A DNA stretch of 64,000 nucleotides from Paraburkholderia sp. BCC1885 (GTDB taxonomy: Bacteria; Pseudomonadota; Gammaproteobacteria; Burkholderiales; Burkholderiaceae). The translations under genes and the position numbers were made by a program. The stretch covers positions 558,001 to 622,000 of the forward strand of contig NZ_CAAJGM010000208.1 in assembly GCF_900996235.1 (NCBI RefSeq). Direction: 5' to 3'. Of the stretch, positions 45,045 through 61,315 are shown one piece after another (position 1 is the first letter of the stretch; every line of letters begins with the position of its first letter). Below the pieces are notes generated by a model that was given only the letters and a program-made list of their open reading frames with translations, was not told the origin of the DNA and did no database searches.

Positions 45045-45953
45045 TCAGCCGTGACGCATCGCGTCACGCATGGCTGCCCAAACCTTTAATGCGTCAACGG
45101 TTTGCGCGACGTCGTGGACGCGCAGTATGGCGGCGCCCCGCTCGGCCGCGCATACGGCGGCGGCGACGCTCGCGGCCAGCCGCTCGGGCGCGGCACGGCC
45201 GGTCACCGCGCCTAGCATCGATTTACGCGACATGCCCGCCAGAATCGGAAACGGCGCGGCGGCAGGTTCGCCGCGCGGCGCCGTGTCCGGCAGGTGCGCC
45301 AGTAATGCGTAATTGTGTTCTACCACGGCCTTGCCGAACCCGAACCCCGGATCGACGCTAATACGATTTTTCGCAACGCCGGCTTCGATTAGCGCCGTTA
45401 TCCGCTCTTCCAGGAACTCCCGAACTTCGCGCACGACGTCCTGATAAGCCGGCTCGCCCACCTGCATGGTCTGCGGTTCGCCGAGCATGTGCATCACGCA
45501 CAGGCCGCACTGGCTGTCTTGCACGGCGTCGATGGCGCCCGGCATGCGAAAGCCCCAGATGTCGTTGACGAGATCCGCGCCGGCCGCGACGGCGTGGCGC
45601 ATCACTTCGGGCTTGTAGGTATCGATAGACAGCGGCACCTGGGCGCCGCGCAACTGTTCGATGAGCGGAATCACCCGCTCCAGTTCCTCGTCGAGCGGCA
45701 CGGGCGGCGCGCCGGGACGCGTCGATTCGCCGCCGATGTCGATCAGGTCAGCGCCGTCGAGCATCATCCGCTCGGCCTGACGCAGCGCGTCGCCGCGCAT
45801 GGCGAACTTGCCGCCGTCGGAGAAGGAGTCGGGCGTGACATTGAGAATGCCCATCACCAGCGGGCGCTCGAAGCTCAGCGTGAAGCGTCCGCATTGCAGC
45901 GGCTCAGGTAGAGGAAAAAGCGTGGGTGCGGCGTTCGACACGTTACGGGCCAT
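45045..45953 (-). CDS. folP: Dihydropteroate synthase
   Basis: Condenses p-aminobenzoate with the pterin diphosphate in folate synthesis; the sulfonamide target. TIM barrel with GILNVTPDSFSDGG, IDIGGESTRPG, the ND(I)WG strand, DPGFGFGK and SRKS. 302 residues, slightly longer than E. coli because of an N-terminal extension. First gene of folP-glmM and separated from ftsH by a terminator. Confidence 0.97.
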   Translation of the reverse strand: MARNVSNAAPTLFPLPEPLQCGRFTLSFERPLVMGILNVTPDSFSDGGKFAMRGDALRQAERMMLDGADLIDIGGESTRPGAPPVPLDEELERVIPLIEQLRGAQVPLSIDTYKPEVMRHAVAAGADLVNDIWGFRMPGAIDAVQDSQCGLCVMHMLGEPQTMQVGEPAYQDVVREVREFLEERITALIEAGVAKNRISVDPGFGFGKAVVEHNYALLAHLPDTAPRGEPAAAPFPILAGMSRKSMLGAVTGRAAPERLAASVAAAVCAAERGAAILRVHDVAQTVDALKVWAAMRDAMRHG

Positions 45954-45993
45954 ACGGACAAGCTAATGGGATCAACGCAAAGGGAGCCAATGC

Positions 45994-46025
45994 AAAACGG
46001 GCCGGTGTGACTTCACACCGGCCCG
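45994..46025 (-). terminator. Terminator after ftsH
   Basis: 13-bp perfect stem CGGGCCGGTGTGA/TCACACCGGCCCG with a 2-base loop and TTTT on the minus strand. Confidence 0.9.
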
Positions 46026-46045
46026 CGTTTGAGACGTGGCTTCGA

Positions 46046-47935
<1,890 letters not shown>

Positions 47936-48126
47936 AGCACCACTCCTTCACTCATAGACGGGCGCCTACATTTGCCTTGCGGCACCACTAAAGCATTCTA
48001 ATCCAGACCGCAGACCCCTGCCATAACCAATCTCTACCACAGAAATAGCCTGGGAGGCCGTCCAGTGCCTCTTTCCGCCAGATCCAGGACTTGAAAAGGT
48101 CGAGGAACGCCCGCCGGGCAACCCAA

Positions 48127-48789
48127 CTAGGCGGGCCGTTTCAGATGCTTACCCAAAATAAAAGTTTCGGACGATTTGTCCCGCGAGGCTTTGGGCTTGC
48201 GGGCTGCCACCGTCTTAAACTGCTGCTTGAACTTTTCGACAATCTGACTGTAACCGCTGCCGTGAAAGCATTTGACTAAAAGGGCGCCATCCGGCTTCAG
48301 GTGATTCTGCGAAAATTCCAGCGCGAGATCGCATACATGCTCGATTCGCGCGGCATCCGCCAGCGCCACTCCCGACAGGTTGGGCGCCATATCCGAAATT
48401 ACAAGGTCGACCTGACGCTCGCCCACCAATTCTTCGAGCTGATGCAAAACCGTGTCCTCGCGGAAGTCGCCCTGAATAAAGGTGACGTCGGCAATCGGCT
48501 CCATGGGCAGCATGTCGAGCGCAATGATCGTGCCGTCGATCCCGCCTTCGCGCGTGTCGTCCCGTCTGGAACCCTGCGCCAGCTTGTTGCGGGCGTACTG
48601 GCTCCAGCTACCGGGCGTCGAGCCCAGATCGACGATGACCTGGCCGGGACGGATCAGCTTGTCCTGTTCGTCGATTTCCTTCAGTTTGTAGGCTGCGCGG
48701 GCGCGATAGCCCTCCCGCTGCGCCAATTTCACATAGGGATCGTTGATGTGATCGTGCAGCCACGACGTGTTGAACTTGTTTTTTGCCAT
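48127..48789 (-). CDS. rlmE: 23S rRNA (uridine-2552 2'-O) methyltransferase
   Basis: RrmJ/FtsJ family; methylates the ribose of U2552 in the ribosomal A loop. 220 residues. Features: SRAAYKL-type segment YRARAAYKLKEIDEQ, SAM motif VDLGSTPGSWSQ, LDMLPMEP, DLVISDMAPNLSG with the catalytic Asp, and VKCFHGSGY with the catalytic Lys. The ATG at 48789 is chosen; the upstream extension has no family similarity and no ribosome site. Divergent from yhbY. Confidence 0.96.
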   Translation of the reverse strand: MAKNKFNTSWLHDHINDPYVKLAQREGYRARAAYKLKEIDEQDKLIRPGQVIVDLGSTPGSWSQYARNKLAQGSRRDDTREGGIDGTIIALDMLPMEPIADVTFIQGDFREDTVLHQLEELVGERQVDLVISDMAPNLSGVALADAARIEHVCDLALEFSQNHLKPDGALLVKCFHGSGYSQIVEKFKQQFKTVAARKPKASRDKSSETFILGKHLKRPA

Positions 48790-48987
48790 TAAACGTTGAA
48801 CTCTTGCTGCGTAATGCAGCGCTTTTAGCGGATAATACGCGTTTAATTCGCGTGGCCGCGCTCCACGGGTCAATCACCCGGAGACCTCGGCCGCGATTCT
48901 GTGTTGTTCTGACGCGCCGCCCTGCTCGATCGACCGAAGCAATCGGAACTGCAGGCGCCGCCATTTTAGTCGAGTCTCCCACTTTCC

Positions 48988-49548
48988 ATGCCAGCCCTTA
49001 AAGTCTCTTCCGATCAACGCGCCGAGTTGCGCTCCCAGGCACACGCGCTCAAACCGGTGGTGCTCATCGGCGCCGAGGGGCTGACCGAGGCCGTGCTGGC
49101 CGAGATCAAGGTCCACCTGGGCGCGCATCAACTCATCAAGATCCGCGTATTCGGCGACGAACGCGAAGAACGTCTGGCGATCTACGAACAGATCTGCGAC
49201 ACGCTCAACGCCGCGCCCATTCAGCATATCGGCAAGCTGCTGGTGATCTGGAGGCCCGAAGGCACAGCCAGGCCGGCCGCCACTCGCGCCAAACGCGGTG
49301 AGCTGCCCGGCATCAAGCGCGGCGAACTGCCGAGCGCCCGCCAGGCAGCGGCCGAAGATGCCAAACCAGGTAAAGGCCGCGCTCCGCGCGTGGTGACGGT
49401 GGTCAAGCCGTCGGAAATCCCCATGCGCAAGCCGAAGCCCAAAAAGGTGGTGGTACGCGGCAACGAACGCGTGACCCAGGGCGGCAACGTCAAGCGGGCC
49501 AAGAAACGCCAGGCCAGCGCGAAGCGTCCGCATCAGTCGGTGAAATAA
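48988..49548 (+). CDS. yhbY: YhbY-type RNA-binding protein
   Basis: The CRS1/YhbY domain (residues 9-95) contains LRSQAHALKPVVLIGAEGL in part and the GxxG-type turn, and associates with pre-50S ribosomes in E. coli. The domain normally ends near residue 97; here a basic Lys/Arg-rich tail adds about 90 residues (KKVVVRGNERV, KRAKKRQASAKR). The tail likely binds RNA. Divergent from rlmE, as in many proteobacteria. Confidence 0.92.
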   Translation: MPALKVSSDQRAELRSQAHALKPVVLIGAEGLTEAVLAEIKVHLGAHQLIKIRVFGDEREERLAIYEQICDTLNAAPIQHIGKLLVIWRPEGTARPAATRAKRGELPGIKRGELPSARQAAAEDAKPGKGRAPRVVTVVKPSEIPMRKPKPKKVVVRGNERVTQGGNVKRAKKRQASAKRPHQSVK

Positions 49549-49619
49549 TTCCTGGTGTTACACGGCTGCGGGCGCCTTGCCCGCAACGCCGTGCCAGGCG
49601 GTGGCTCGTTGAGGCCTAT

Positions 49620-50168
49620 TTAACCCGCCACACCCTTGCCGGCCGCGCCTCGCGCACCTTCCTGCCCGGCCACGCCGGCGCCTGCGGCGGTAGGCAGCTT
49701 CCACACCAGCGCGATCGCCAGCAGGCTCTCGATCAGATAAAACAGACTCGACACGCCGTGCAGCACGCCAAAGCGCGTGGCATCCGGCGAATGAGCGACG
49801 TCCGTTCCCGCTTCGAGCGCGGCCACACGAATGGCGTTCATGAACGGCTGCAGCGCGAAGTAACCGAGCAGCACACATACCAGCATCGCGGCAATCAGCC
49901 AGCGCAGGCGGCGATAGGCGTCATTACCACGCCGAATCAGCCCATTGGCGAGCACCAGCAACAGCACGCCGCAGATCACACCCAGCACGCCTTCGATGCG
50001 AAACAGTTGTGCCGCCACCGCGCCGGCCGAGATCCGGTCGAGCGCCGTAAACAGCACGGGCGCCACCGCATAGCCGATGGTGAGCAGACTGCCGACCCAC
50101 ACCACGGTCAGCAGCCGAAACACCCTATGGGGCACTGACGATACCTGGGTAGACGCCGGATTAGACAC
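49620..50168 (-). CDS. DUF4149 membrane protein
   Basis: 182 residues, four predicted helices: about 19-38, 60-77, 90-108 and 138-158. The family pattern WVGSLLTIGYAVAPVLF and RIEGVLG fits DUF4149. Gly/Ala-rich C-terminal tail. Function unknown; a neighbour of greA and yhbY in many Burkholderiaceae. It starts 10 bases after the greA stop, so the two are probably co-transcribed. Confidence 0.85.
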   Translation of the reverse strand: MSNPASTQVSSVPHRVFRLLTVVWVGSLLTIGYAVAPVLFTALDRISAGAVAAQLFRIEGVLGVICGVLLLVLANGLIRRGNDAYRRLRWLIAAMLVCVLLGYFALQPFMNAIRVAALEAGTDVAHSPDATRFGVLHGVSSLFYLIESLLAIALVWKLPTAAGAGVAGQEGARGAAGKGVAG

Positions 50169-50178
50169 CTGGGCGCCC

Positions 50179-50655
50179 TCAGACGTAGCTGACCGCGATG
50201 ATTTCGTACTCGCGCACGCCGCCCGGTGCCTGCACCGACGCCACGTCGCCTTCCGACTTGCCGATCAGAGCCCGTGCAATGGGCGAGCTGATGGAGATCA
50301 GGCCGTGCTCGAGGTCCGCTTCGTCGTCGCCGACGATCTGATATTTCACCGAAGCGCCCGATTTCAGGTCTTCCAGCTCCACGGTAGCGCCGAACACGAT
50401 GCGGCCGTCCGCGTCCACCGCGGCGGGATCGATAATCTGCGCGCCGGCCAGTTTCGACTCGATTTCCGCAATGCGGCCCTCGATAAAGCCCTGCTTCTCT
50501 TTGGCAGCGTCGTACTCGGCGTTTTCCGACAGATCGCCTTGGGCACGCGCTTCGGCGATCGAGTTGACAACCGCCGGACGTTCAACCGATTTCAGGTGCT
50601 GCAGTTCGTCGCGCAACTTCTTTGCGCCACGCGTCGTCAATGGAATAGTGCTCAT
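50179..50655 (-). CDS. greA: Transcript cleavage factor GreA
   Basis: 158 residues. N-terminal coiled coil with the acidic tip GDLSENAEYDAAKE that reaches into the RNA polymerase secondary channel, then the FKBP-like C-terminal domain (ISISSPIARALIGKSEGD). Rescues backtracked RNA polymerase. The ATG at 50655 matches the family N-terminus; a longer frame runs backwards through the carB terminator and is rejected. Confidence 0.97.
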   Translation of the reverse strand: MSTIPLTTRGAKKLRDELQHLKSVERPAVVNSIAEARAQGDLSENAEYDAAKEKQGFIEGRIAEIESKLAGAQIIDPAAVDADGRIVFGATVELEDLKSGASVKYQIVGDDEADLEHGLISISSPIARALIGKSEGDVASVQAPGGVREYEIIAVSYV

Positions 50656-50685
50656 AAACAGCTCTAGTGGCAAAAAAACGGCCGT

Positions 50686-50778
50686 AAAAAAAATCACCGC
50701 GGTTAAGTGCATCCCCGCTGGCGCCTGAGCCCGGGCAAAGCCCATGCCGGTACCTTGGGGGACGCCGCTTAACCGCGG
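50686..50778 (-). terminator. Terminator with long loop between carB and greA
   Basis: Arms CCGCGGTTAAG (50697-50707) and CTTAACCGCGG (50768-50778) form an 11-bp stem around about 60 bases that contain smaller GC-rich hairpins. On the minus strand the stem is followed within three bases by eight T. Confidence 0.75.
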
Positions 50779-50808
50779 CACTTACATCTTGGACAGGTAT
50801 TCGAAGCC

Positions 50809-54063
<3,255 letters not shown>

Positions 54064-54288
54064 AACGCTCTCGCTAATGTATTCCTGAATTCTTTCCGTT
54101 GGCGCGCTTCGCCGCTGCAGTCGCCGCAGCCGTTAGCTGGTTCGGCTCCGCATAGCTGCCGCGGCGGCGCGCTCTGTTCTTTTCCGCTCGCCGGCGAAGC
54201 GGCCCGGCCTGGAGCACCGGGGTTTCGCCGTGCGCGGCCGTCTTGCTTTATGTAGACGCCCTTTTGGGCGGCTACCTAAGCGGACGCC

Positions 54289-55446
54289 TTACGCCGCCGC
54301 GGCCGTCTTGCCGGCCTTCTTGTGGTCCATCAAGCCGGTGAAGCGATCGAACAGATAAGCAATGTCGTGCGGGCCGGGCGACGCTTCCGGGTGACCCTGG
54401 AAGCAGAAGGCCGGTTTGTCCGTCAGCGCGAAGCCTTGCAGCGTGCCGTCGAACAGGGAGACGTGCGTGGCGCGCGCATTGGCGGGCAGCGTGGCGGCAT
54501 CGACCGCGAAACCGTGATTCTGGGACGTGATCACGACGCGGCCGTCGTCCAGATCTTTCACCGGATGGTTCGCGCCGTGGTGGCCGGTCTTCATCTTCAT
54601 GGTCTTCGCGCCCACCGCGAGGCCCATGATCTGATGGCCGAGGCAAATGCCGAAGGTGGGAATGCCCGCTGCAATCAGCTCCTTCGTGGCAGCGATGGCG
54701 TAGTCGCACGGTTCCGGGTCGCCGGGGCCGTTCGACAGGAACACGCCGTCCGGGTTGAGCGCCAGCGCGTCGGCGGCCGTCGCTTGCGCGGGCAGGACAG
54801 TGACGTGGCAACCGCGCTCGGCCAGCATGCGCAGGATGTTGTACTTGACGCCGTAGTCGAACGCGACCACGCGGTAAGTCGGCGCTTTCTGCGTGCCGTA
54901 GCCTTCGCCCAGACGCCATTCGGTCTGGGTCCATTCGAACGATTCCTTCGTGGACACGACCTTCGCCAGATCCATGCCGGCAAGACCCGGGAACGAGCGC
55001 GCGAGTTCGATTGCCTTCGCTTCGTCGTCCGAGCCAGCCAGGATCGCGCCATTCTGCGCGCCCTTGTCGCGCAGCAGGCGCGTCAGCTTGCGGGTGTCGA
55101 GGGCGGCGATGGCGACCACGCCTTCGTCCTGCAGATATTGAGAGAGCGTGCGCTCCATGCGGAAGTTCGAGGCGAGAACCGGCAGGTCGCGGATGATGAG
55201 GCCGGCGGCATGGACTTTCGAGGCTTCCACATCTTCGGCGTTCACGCCGACGTTGCCGATGTGCGGATACGTGAGGGTCACGATCTGACGCGCGTAGCTC
55301 GGGTCAGTCAGGATTTCCTGATAACCGGTGATAGCGGTGTTGAAAACGACTTCGCCAATCGTATGGCCGGGGGCGCCGATCGAGTAGCCACGAAAGACCG
55401 TGCCGTCGGCGAGCGCGAGCAGAGCGGGAGAAAAAGACGGCAACAC
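54289..55446 (-). CDS. carA: Carbamoyl-phosphate synthase, small (glutaminase) subunit
   Basis: 385 residues supplying ammonia from glutamine to CarB. Class I glutamine amidotransferase: catalytic Cys268 in FGICLGHQ, with the His/Glu pair in CFQGHPEASPGP. N-terminal domain FNTAITGYQEILTDPSY. The GTG at 55446 is chosen: AAGGAG lies seven bases upstream and homology begins there. A longer ATG frame upstream is rejected. About 225 bases separate it from carB. Confidence 0.97.
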   Translation of the reverse strand: MLPSFSPALLALADGTVFRGYSIGAPGHTIGEVVFNTAITGYQEILTDPSYARQIVTLTYPHIGNVGVNAEDVEASKVHAAGLIIRDLPVLASNFRMERTLSQYLQDEGVVAIAALDTRKLTRLLRDKGAQNGAILAGSDDEAKAIELARSFPGLAGMDLAKVVSTKESFEWTQTEWRLGEGYGTQKAPTYRVVAFDYGVKYNILRMLAERGCHVTVLPAQATAADALALNPDGVFLSNGPGDPEPCDYAIAATKELIAAGIPTFGICLGHQIMGLAVGAKTMKMKTGHHGANHPVKDLDDGRVVITSQNHGFAVDAATLPANARATHVSLFDGTLQGFALTDKPAFCFQGHPEASPGPHDIAYLFDRFTGLMDHKKAGKTAAAA

Positions 55447-55689
55447 GGGAGACTCCTTGGGGGAACACCCTGATGCCGACCTGTCTATCCGAGCCGTGCG
55501 AGCCGCAGCGAGGCGCATCTTTGGATGCGCGCGCAGGCTCGCTCGCGTACCGCGGCAAACGTCGCAAGGGCGCGATGGATCCATTGTGTGGACTGATCGG
55601 CTGGGTGCGGTGCGTTGGCGGCGCGCGGCGGATGAACGGTGTGGGAGAGGTAGGCGCTAGGGTGCGGGTTGATAAGCTCAAACCTTGCA

Positions 55690-55719
55690 ATTGTAGCCCG
55701 AAAACGCCCTTCCCTCCAA
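55690..55719 (-). promoter_or_regulatory. Candidate carA promoter
   Basis: On the minus strand: TTGGAG, 18 bases, TACAAT. This would give a leader of about 240 bases. The whole 419-base gap (55447-55865) holds no other gene. Confidence 0.45.
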
Positions 55720-55865
55720 ATCCGAGATGGCATACCGGGCAGGTACAAGGCCCCGTCTGACGGCGCGGCGCCTTGTGCGACAGGGCTTCCAGCCTGCCTG
55801 CACGGAATTTTCGCAGCCGAATCGGGATACGGCCCTGGAGGGCCCACGCCGTCTTAAAGGCGGCG

Positions 55866-57098
55866 TTATTCGGACTGCAACTGGGCCGGTTTGGCGAGCG
55901 CCCGGCTCGGCAACACGTACCAGATTGCGCTGGCCACCTGCAGGACGACGAGGATGCCCCATGCGGTCAGGTGGGCGGCGGCCGGATAGTGCCCGGCCGT
56001 CGCCGGCCACTGCGACAGCACCGCGCCCACGCCGATCTGGAAACCGAAGATCAGCAGGAAGATGATCAGCGTCAGCGTGGTATTGCCGCGGCCGATCAGA
56101 TGCGCCGGGAAATGCCGCGCCAGCACCGCGTAGCTCAGAATGCCCGTGCCGCCGAAGACGCCGTATGCCGCCCACAGCAGTCCCGAGGGCAAGGGCGCGC
56201 CGAACATGATCAGCAACTGGGTGACGACGAACAGCGCCATGCCGATCCCGCAAAAGGCATACAGCGACACGCCGCGCTTTTCCAGGCTGCGCGCCCCGGC
56301 GCCGAAACCGACGCAGCCGGCCATCATCGCAAAGCCGAGAATCGACACCTGGGCGGCCGCCTCGCGCGGCGCGAGGCCCATCACGTCGCGCATCCACGCT
56401 CCGACCCACAGCGATTGCATGGAGTAGAACACGCCCTGCGTCACGACCGAAAACGACGCGATCTTCCAGAACGCCGGGCTTTTGAGGATATGCCAGGTGC
56501 CTTTGAACTGCGTGACGAGGCTCGCCTGGCGGTGATTTTCCGGACCCTCCGGCGCGAGAGTCCACAAGGCGAGCGCGACCACGATGGTCAACACGCCGAG
56601 CCCGCCGCACACCGCGCGCCAACTCGCGAAGGTCAACACCCATGTCAGCGGCGAGCCCACAGCCACGCCGCCCAGACCGCCGACGGCCATGACAAGCCCG
56701 TTGATCAGCGGCAACCGGGCCGCTTCGAAATGCTGCGCCAGCGCCTTGAACGCCGCGCCCAGACAAACCGACACGCCCACGCCGATCAACAGCCGCCCAA
56801 GCATCATCATGCCGATGCCATGCGCCGCTCCGAATGCCCAGATGCCCGCCGCCGCAAACAGCAGCATGCCGGCCGTGACGCGCCGCGAGCCGAAGTGGTC
56901 GAGCAGCACGCCGGCCGGAAGCTGCGCGCCCGCGAAGCCGAGGAAATAGAGGCTCGTCAGCAGGCCGAGATCGCCCGCCGAAAGACCCAGTTCATGGGTA
57001 ATCAGCGGCGCAAAACCGAGATTGACGCCGCGAAACACGTAGGAGACAAAGTAGCCCGCGGAAAACAGCAGGAACACGCGAAGCTGGATGGACGACAT
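55866..57098 (-). CDS. MFS transporter
   Basis: 410 residues, 12 predicted helices. Helix 1 region contains YFVSYVFRGVNLGFAP; motif A is GVLLDHFGSRRV; the second-half equivalent is GARSLEKRGVSL. The ATG at 57098 gives a typical N-terminus. Resembles organic-anion or nitrate/sugar-type permeases, but the substrate is not determinable. Stands alone between carA and mltD. Confidence 0.88.
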   Translation of the reverse strand: MSSIQLRVFLLFSAGYFVSYVFRGVNLGFAPLITHELGLSAGDLGLLTSLYFLGFAGAQLPAGVLLDHFGSRRVTAGMLLFAAAGIWAFGAAHGIGMMMLGRLLIGVGVSVCLGAAFKALAQHFEAARLPLINGLVMAVGGLGGVAVGSPLTWVLTFASWRAVCGGLGVLTIVVALALWTLAPEGPENHRQASLVTQFKGTWHILKSPAFWKIASFSVVTQGVFYSMQSLWVGAWMRDVMGLAPREAAAQVSILGFAMMAGCVGFGAGARSLEKRGVSLYAFCGIGMALFVVTQLLIMFGAPLPSGLLWAAYGVFGGTGILSYAVLARHFPAHLIGRGNTTLTLIIFLLIFGFQIGVGAVLSQWPATAGHYPAAAHLTAWGILVVLQVASAIWYVLPSRALAKPAQLQSE

Positions 57099-57179
57099 AG
57101 GCTGGAAGCGGATTCGGGTCAGACGAAAGCTGGAACGATAAAGGAAAATACCGGCATCGGGCACAAAGACCCTGAAACG

Positions 57180-57208
57180 AAAACGCCGTCACCACAGGTG
57201 ACGGCGTT
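57180..57208 (-). terminator. Terminator after mltD
   Basis: 12-bp stem AACGCCGTCACC/GGTGACGGCGTT with a 3-base loop, then TTTTCGTTT on the minus strand. Confidence 0.85.
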
Positions 57209-57289
57209 GAAAAACGAGAAGTGTTCGGAGCGCAATTCACGCGCTGCCCCCGCAGCGCATGTGGCCACTTCCGTCAGAGCCGCTTTGGT

Positions 57290-58996
<1,707 letters not shown>

Positions 58997-59034
58997 GAAC
59001 GTCTCGGCTTCCACAGGACTGGAATTTGCAGCCG

Positions 59035-59063
59035 ATAGTACGAAAGCGAAACGTTTACGTCAA
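59035..59063 (-). promoter_or_regulatory. Promoter of mltD
   Basis: On the minus strand: TTGACG, 17 bases, TACTAT, about 40 bases before the mltD start. Very close to sigma70 consensus. Confidence 0.7.
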
Positions 59064-59150
59064 TCGGAAATATACGAAAAACCTTGGAAAATCTTGGGCT
59101 TGGCAGATTTTTCCGAAATTCAAGGTGAACTTGACCCCATGAAAACCAGG

Positions 59151-59942
59151 TCAACGGAACCTATTCTTCCATTCCCGCAACAGTGTGAACGCCGTTAAAC
59201 GATCGAGCACTGATTCATGCAACTGTTCCGCGAGCGTCGTTTGAATGGCCGGTTGATCCGCGCGCAGGAACGGATTGACGGCTTTCTCGTGTCCGATCGT
59301 GGTGGGCAAAGTCGGCACGCCGCGCTCGCGCAGCGCCGTCGCCTTGTCGCGCCACGCCTGTAGCGCGAGATTGTCCGGCTCGGCGGCGAGCGCGAAACGG
59401 ATGTTCGACAGCGTGTATTCGTGCGCGCAGTGGACCTGGGTGTCGCCCGGCAACGCGGCGAGTTCGTCCAGCGACTTCAGCATCTGCGCCGACGTACCTT
59501 CGAACAGCCGGCCGCAGCCGCAGGCAAACAGCGTGTCGCCACAGAACACGTGCGGGGTGCCGGCCGGATCGGCCGCCTGGAAATAGGCGATGTGGCCGCT
59601 CGTATGGCCGGGCACATCCAGCACCCTGAATTCGAGCGCTGGCTCGACGAGGCTCACGCGATCGCCGCTTTTCAGACGGTAAGTCAGCCGCTCGATCGAT
59701 TCGCCGGCCGGCCCATAGACGGGGACGTCCTGGCCATTCAGCAGATCGGCCACCCCGCCGACGTGGTCTTGATGATGGTGCGTGAGTAAAATAGCGCTCA
59801 ACTGCCAGCCCCGTTTCGCCAGATAGGCGCGAACCGGAGCGGCCTCACCCGGATCGACGGCCACCGCATGGCGGCCGTCCGACACGAGCCAGATGTAATT
59901 GTCTTCAAACGCCGGGACGGGTACGTACTCGAGCGCATTCAT
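59151..59942 (-). CDS. gloB: Hydroxyacylglutathione hydrolase (glyoxalase II)
   Basis: Hydrolyses S-lactoylglutathione, completing methylglyoxal detoxification. Metallo-beta-lactamase fold with THHHQDH at residues 54-60, the second metal ligands in VPGHTSGH, and FCGDTLFACGCGRLFEG, the GloB signature. C-terminal glutathione-binding helices end LREWKNRFR. The ATG at 59942 gives 263 residues. Divergent from the methyltransferase across 19 bases. Confidence 0.96.
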   Translation of the reverse strand: MNALEYVPVPAFEDNYIWLVSDGRHAVAVDPGEAAPVRAYLAKRGWQLSAILLTHHHQDHVGGVADLLNGQDVPVYGPAGESIERLTYRLKSGDRVSLVEPALEFRVLDVPGHTSGHIAYFQAADPAGTPHVFCGDTLFACGCGRLFEGTSAQMLKSLDELAALPGDTQVHCAHEYTLSNIRFALAAEPDNLALQAWRDKATALRERGVPTLPTTIGHEKAVNPFLRADQPAIQTTLAEQLHESVLDRLTAFTLLREWKNRFR

Positions 59943-59961
59943 AGGCGACGCAATCTTCAAT

Positions 59962-60777
59962 ATGTCTGAGCGAACGATTATAGACTGGCCCGCCTGGACC
60001 GATTCGCCACCCGGACGCTACGTGCTGGAATGGGAACAGGCGCAGCTCGACCGCGTGGTGTCGGACGTGTTCGGCTACCACGCGCTGCAACTCGGCCTGC
60101 CGCAGCTCGACGCACTGCGCGAGAACCGCATGCCGTGCCGCGGCCTCGTGCTGGACGCCGCGAGCGGCGCCAGCGCGCCGTACCGTTTTCCGCGCACTGC
60201 CGGCAGCGGCGCGCGCGAACAGCATGCACCGCCAGGCCGCAGCACGGTCTGGTGCGATCTACTGGACCTGCCGTTCGAAGCGCAGAGCGTCGACCTGATC
60301 GTGATGCCCCATACGCTCGAATTCACGCGCGATCCGCACCGCCTGTTGCGCGAGGCCGAACGCGTGCTGATGCCGGAAGGTCAGTTGATCATCCTCGGCT
60401 TCAATTCGCTTTCGCTGTGGGGCGCGCGGCAGTCGGTCGGCAAGGTCACGGGCCGTCCGTTCGTGCCGGCCGCGCACGACCTGATTGCGTTCACTCGCCT
60501 GAAGGACTGGATTAAACTGCTCGGCTTCGACCTTGAGCGCGGCCGCTTCGGCTGCTATCGTCCGCCCCTCGTCAGCGACCAGTGGCTCGCGCGCTACGCC
60601 TTCATGGAAAGCGCCGGCGACCGCTGGTGGCCGATCTTCGGCGCCACCTACATGGTGAAGGCGATCAAGCGCGTGCGCGGCATGCGCCTCATCGGCCCCG
60701 TAAAGGTGAAAAAGCCCGTGCTTGCCGCGGGCCTCGCCCCCGCCGCCTCCCCGAACACACGCAACCAGAGAAAATGA
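59962..60777 (+). CDS. SAM-dependent methyltransferase
   Basis: 271 residues, class I methyltransferase fold of the Methyltransf_11 type. SAM-site strand GLVLDAASGAS, then DLLDLPF, SVDLIVMPHTLEF and RVLMPEGQLIILGF. The usual GxGxG reads AASGAS, so affinity or activity may be altered, but many members of this gloB-rnhA-linked family share it. Substrate unknown. Stop codon overlaps the rnhA start (ATGA). Confidence 0.85.
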   Translation: MSERTIIDWPAWTDSPPGRYVLEWEQAQLDRVVSDVFGYHALQLGLPQLDALRENRMPCRGLVLDAASGASAPYRFPRTAGSGAREQHAPPGRSTVWCDLLDLPFEAQSVDLIVMPHTLEFTRDPHRLLREAERVLMPEGQLIILGFNSLSLWGARQSVGKVTGRPFVPAAHDLIAFTRLKDWIKLLGFDLERGRFGCYRPPLVSDQWLARYAFMESAGDRWWPIFGATYMVKAIKRVRGMRLIGPVKVKKPVLAAGLAPAASPNTRNQRK

Positions 60778-61220
60778 CTTCCGAATTGATCGATATCTAT
60801 ACCGACGGCGCCTGCAAAGGCAATCCCGGCCCAGGCGGCTGGGGTGCGCTGCTGCGCTTCGGCGCGCAGGAAAAGGAGATGTTCGGCGGCGAGGCGAACA
60901 CCACCAACAACCGCATGGAACTGATGGCAGTGATTGCCGCGCTCGAAGCGTTGAAGCGGCCTTGCAAGGCCGTCGTGCATACCGACTCGCAATATGTGCA
61001 AAAAGGCATCAGCGAATGGATCCACGGCTGGAAAAAGAAAAACTGGATGACGGCCGCGAAGACGCCGGTGAAGAATGCGGACTTGTGGAAGCGGCTCGAT
61101 GCGGCAGTCCAGCAGCATGAGATCGAATGGCGCTGGGTGAAGGGTCACGCAGGGCATCCGGAGAACGAGCGCGCCGATGCGCTGGCGAATCGCGGCGTCG
61201 CGTCGCTGGCGGAAATCTGA
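60774..61220 (+). CDS. rnhA: Ribonuclease HI
   Basis: 148 residues; cuts RNA in RNA/DNA hybrids. Catalytic residues D11 (YTDGACKGN), E49 (NRMELMA), D71 (HTDSQY) and D135 (NERADALA) are all present, and the basic protrusion WKKKNW is intact. Start overlaps the preceding methyltransferase by four bases, so translation is coupled. Confidence 0.97.
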   Translation: MTSELIDIYTDGACKGNPGPGGWGALLRFGAQEKEMFGGEANTTNNRMELMAVIAALEALKRPCKAVVHTDSQYVQKGISEWIHGWKKKNWMTAAKTPVKNADLWKRLDAAVQQHEIEWRWVKGHAGHPENERADALANRGVASLAEI

Positions 61221-61315
61221 GGCGCGTGCTTACGCGCTTCGCCTTCTACGCGAGCGAGGCTGCTTGCGTGTTTTGTTTTTCTTCACGCCAAATTTTTAGA
61301 GCGGGTTAATCCGAC

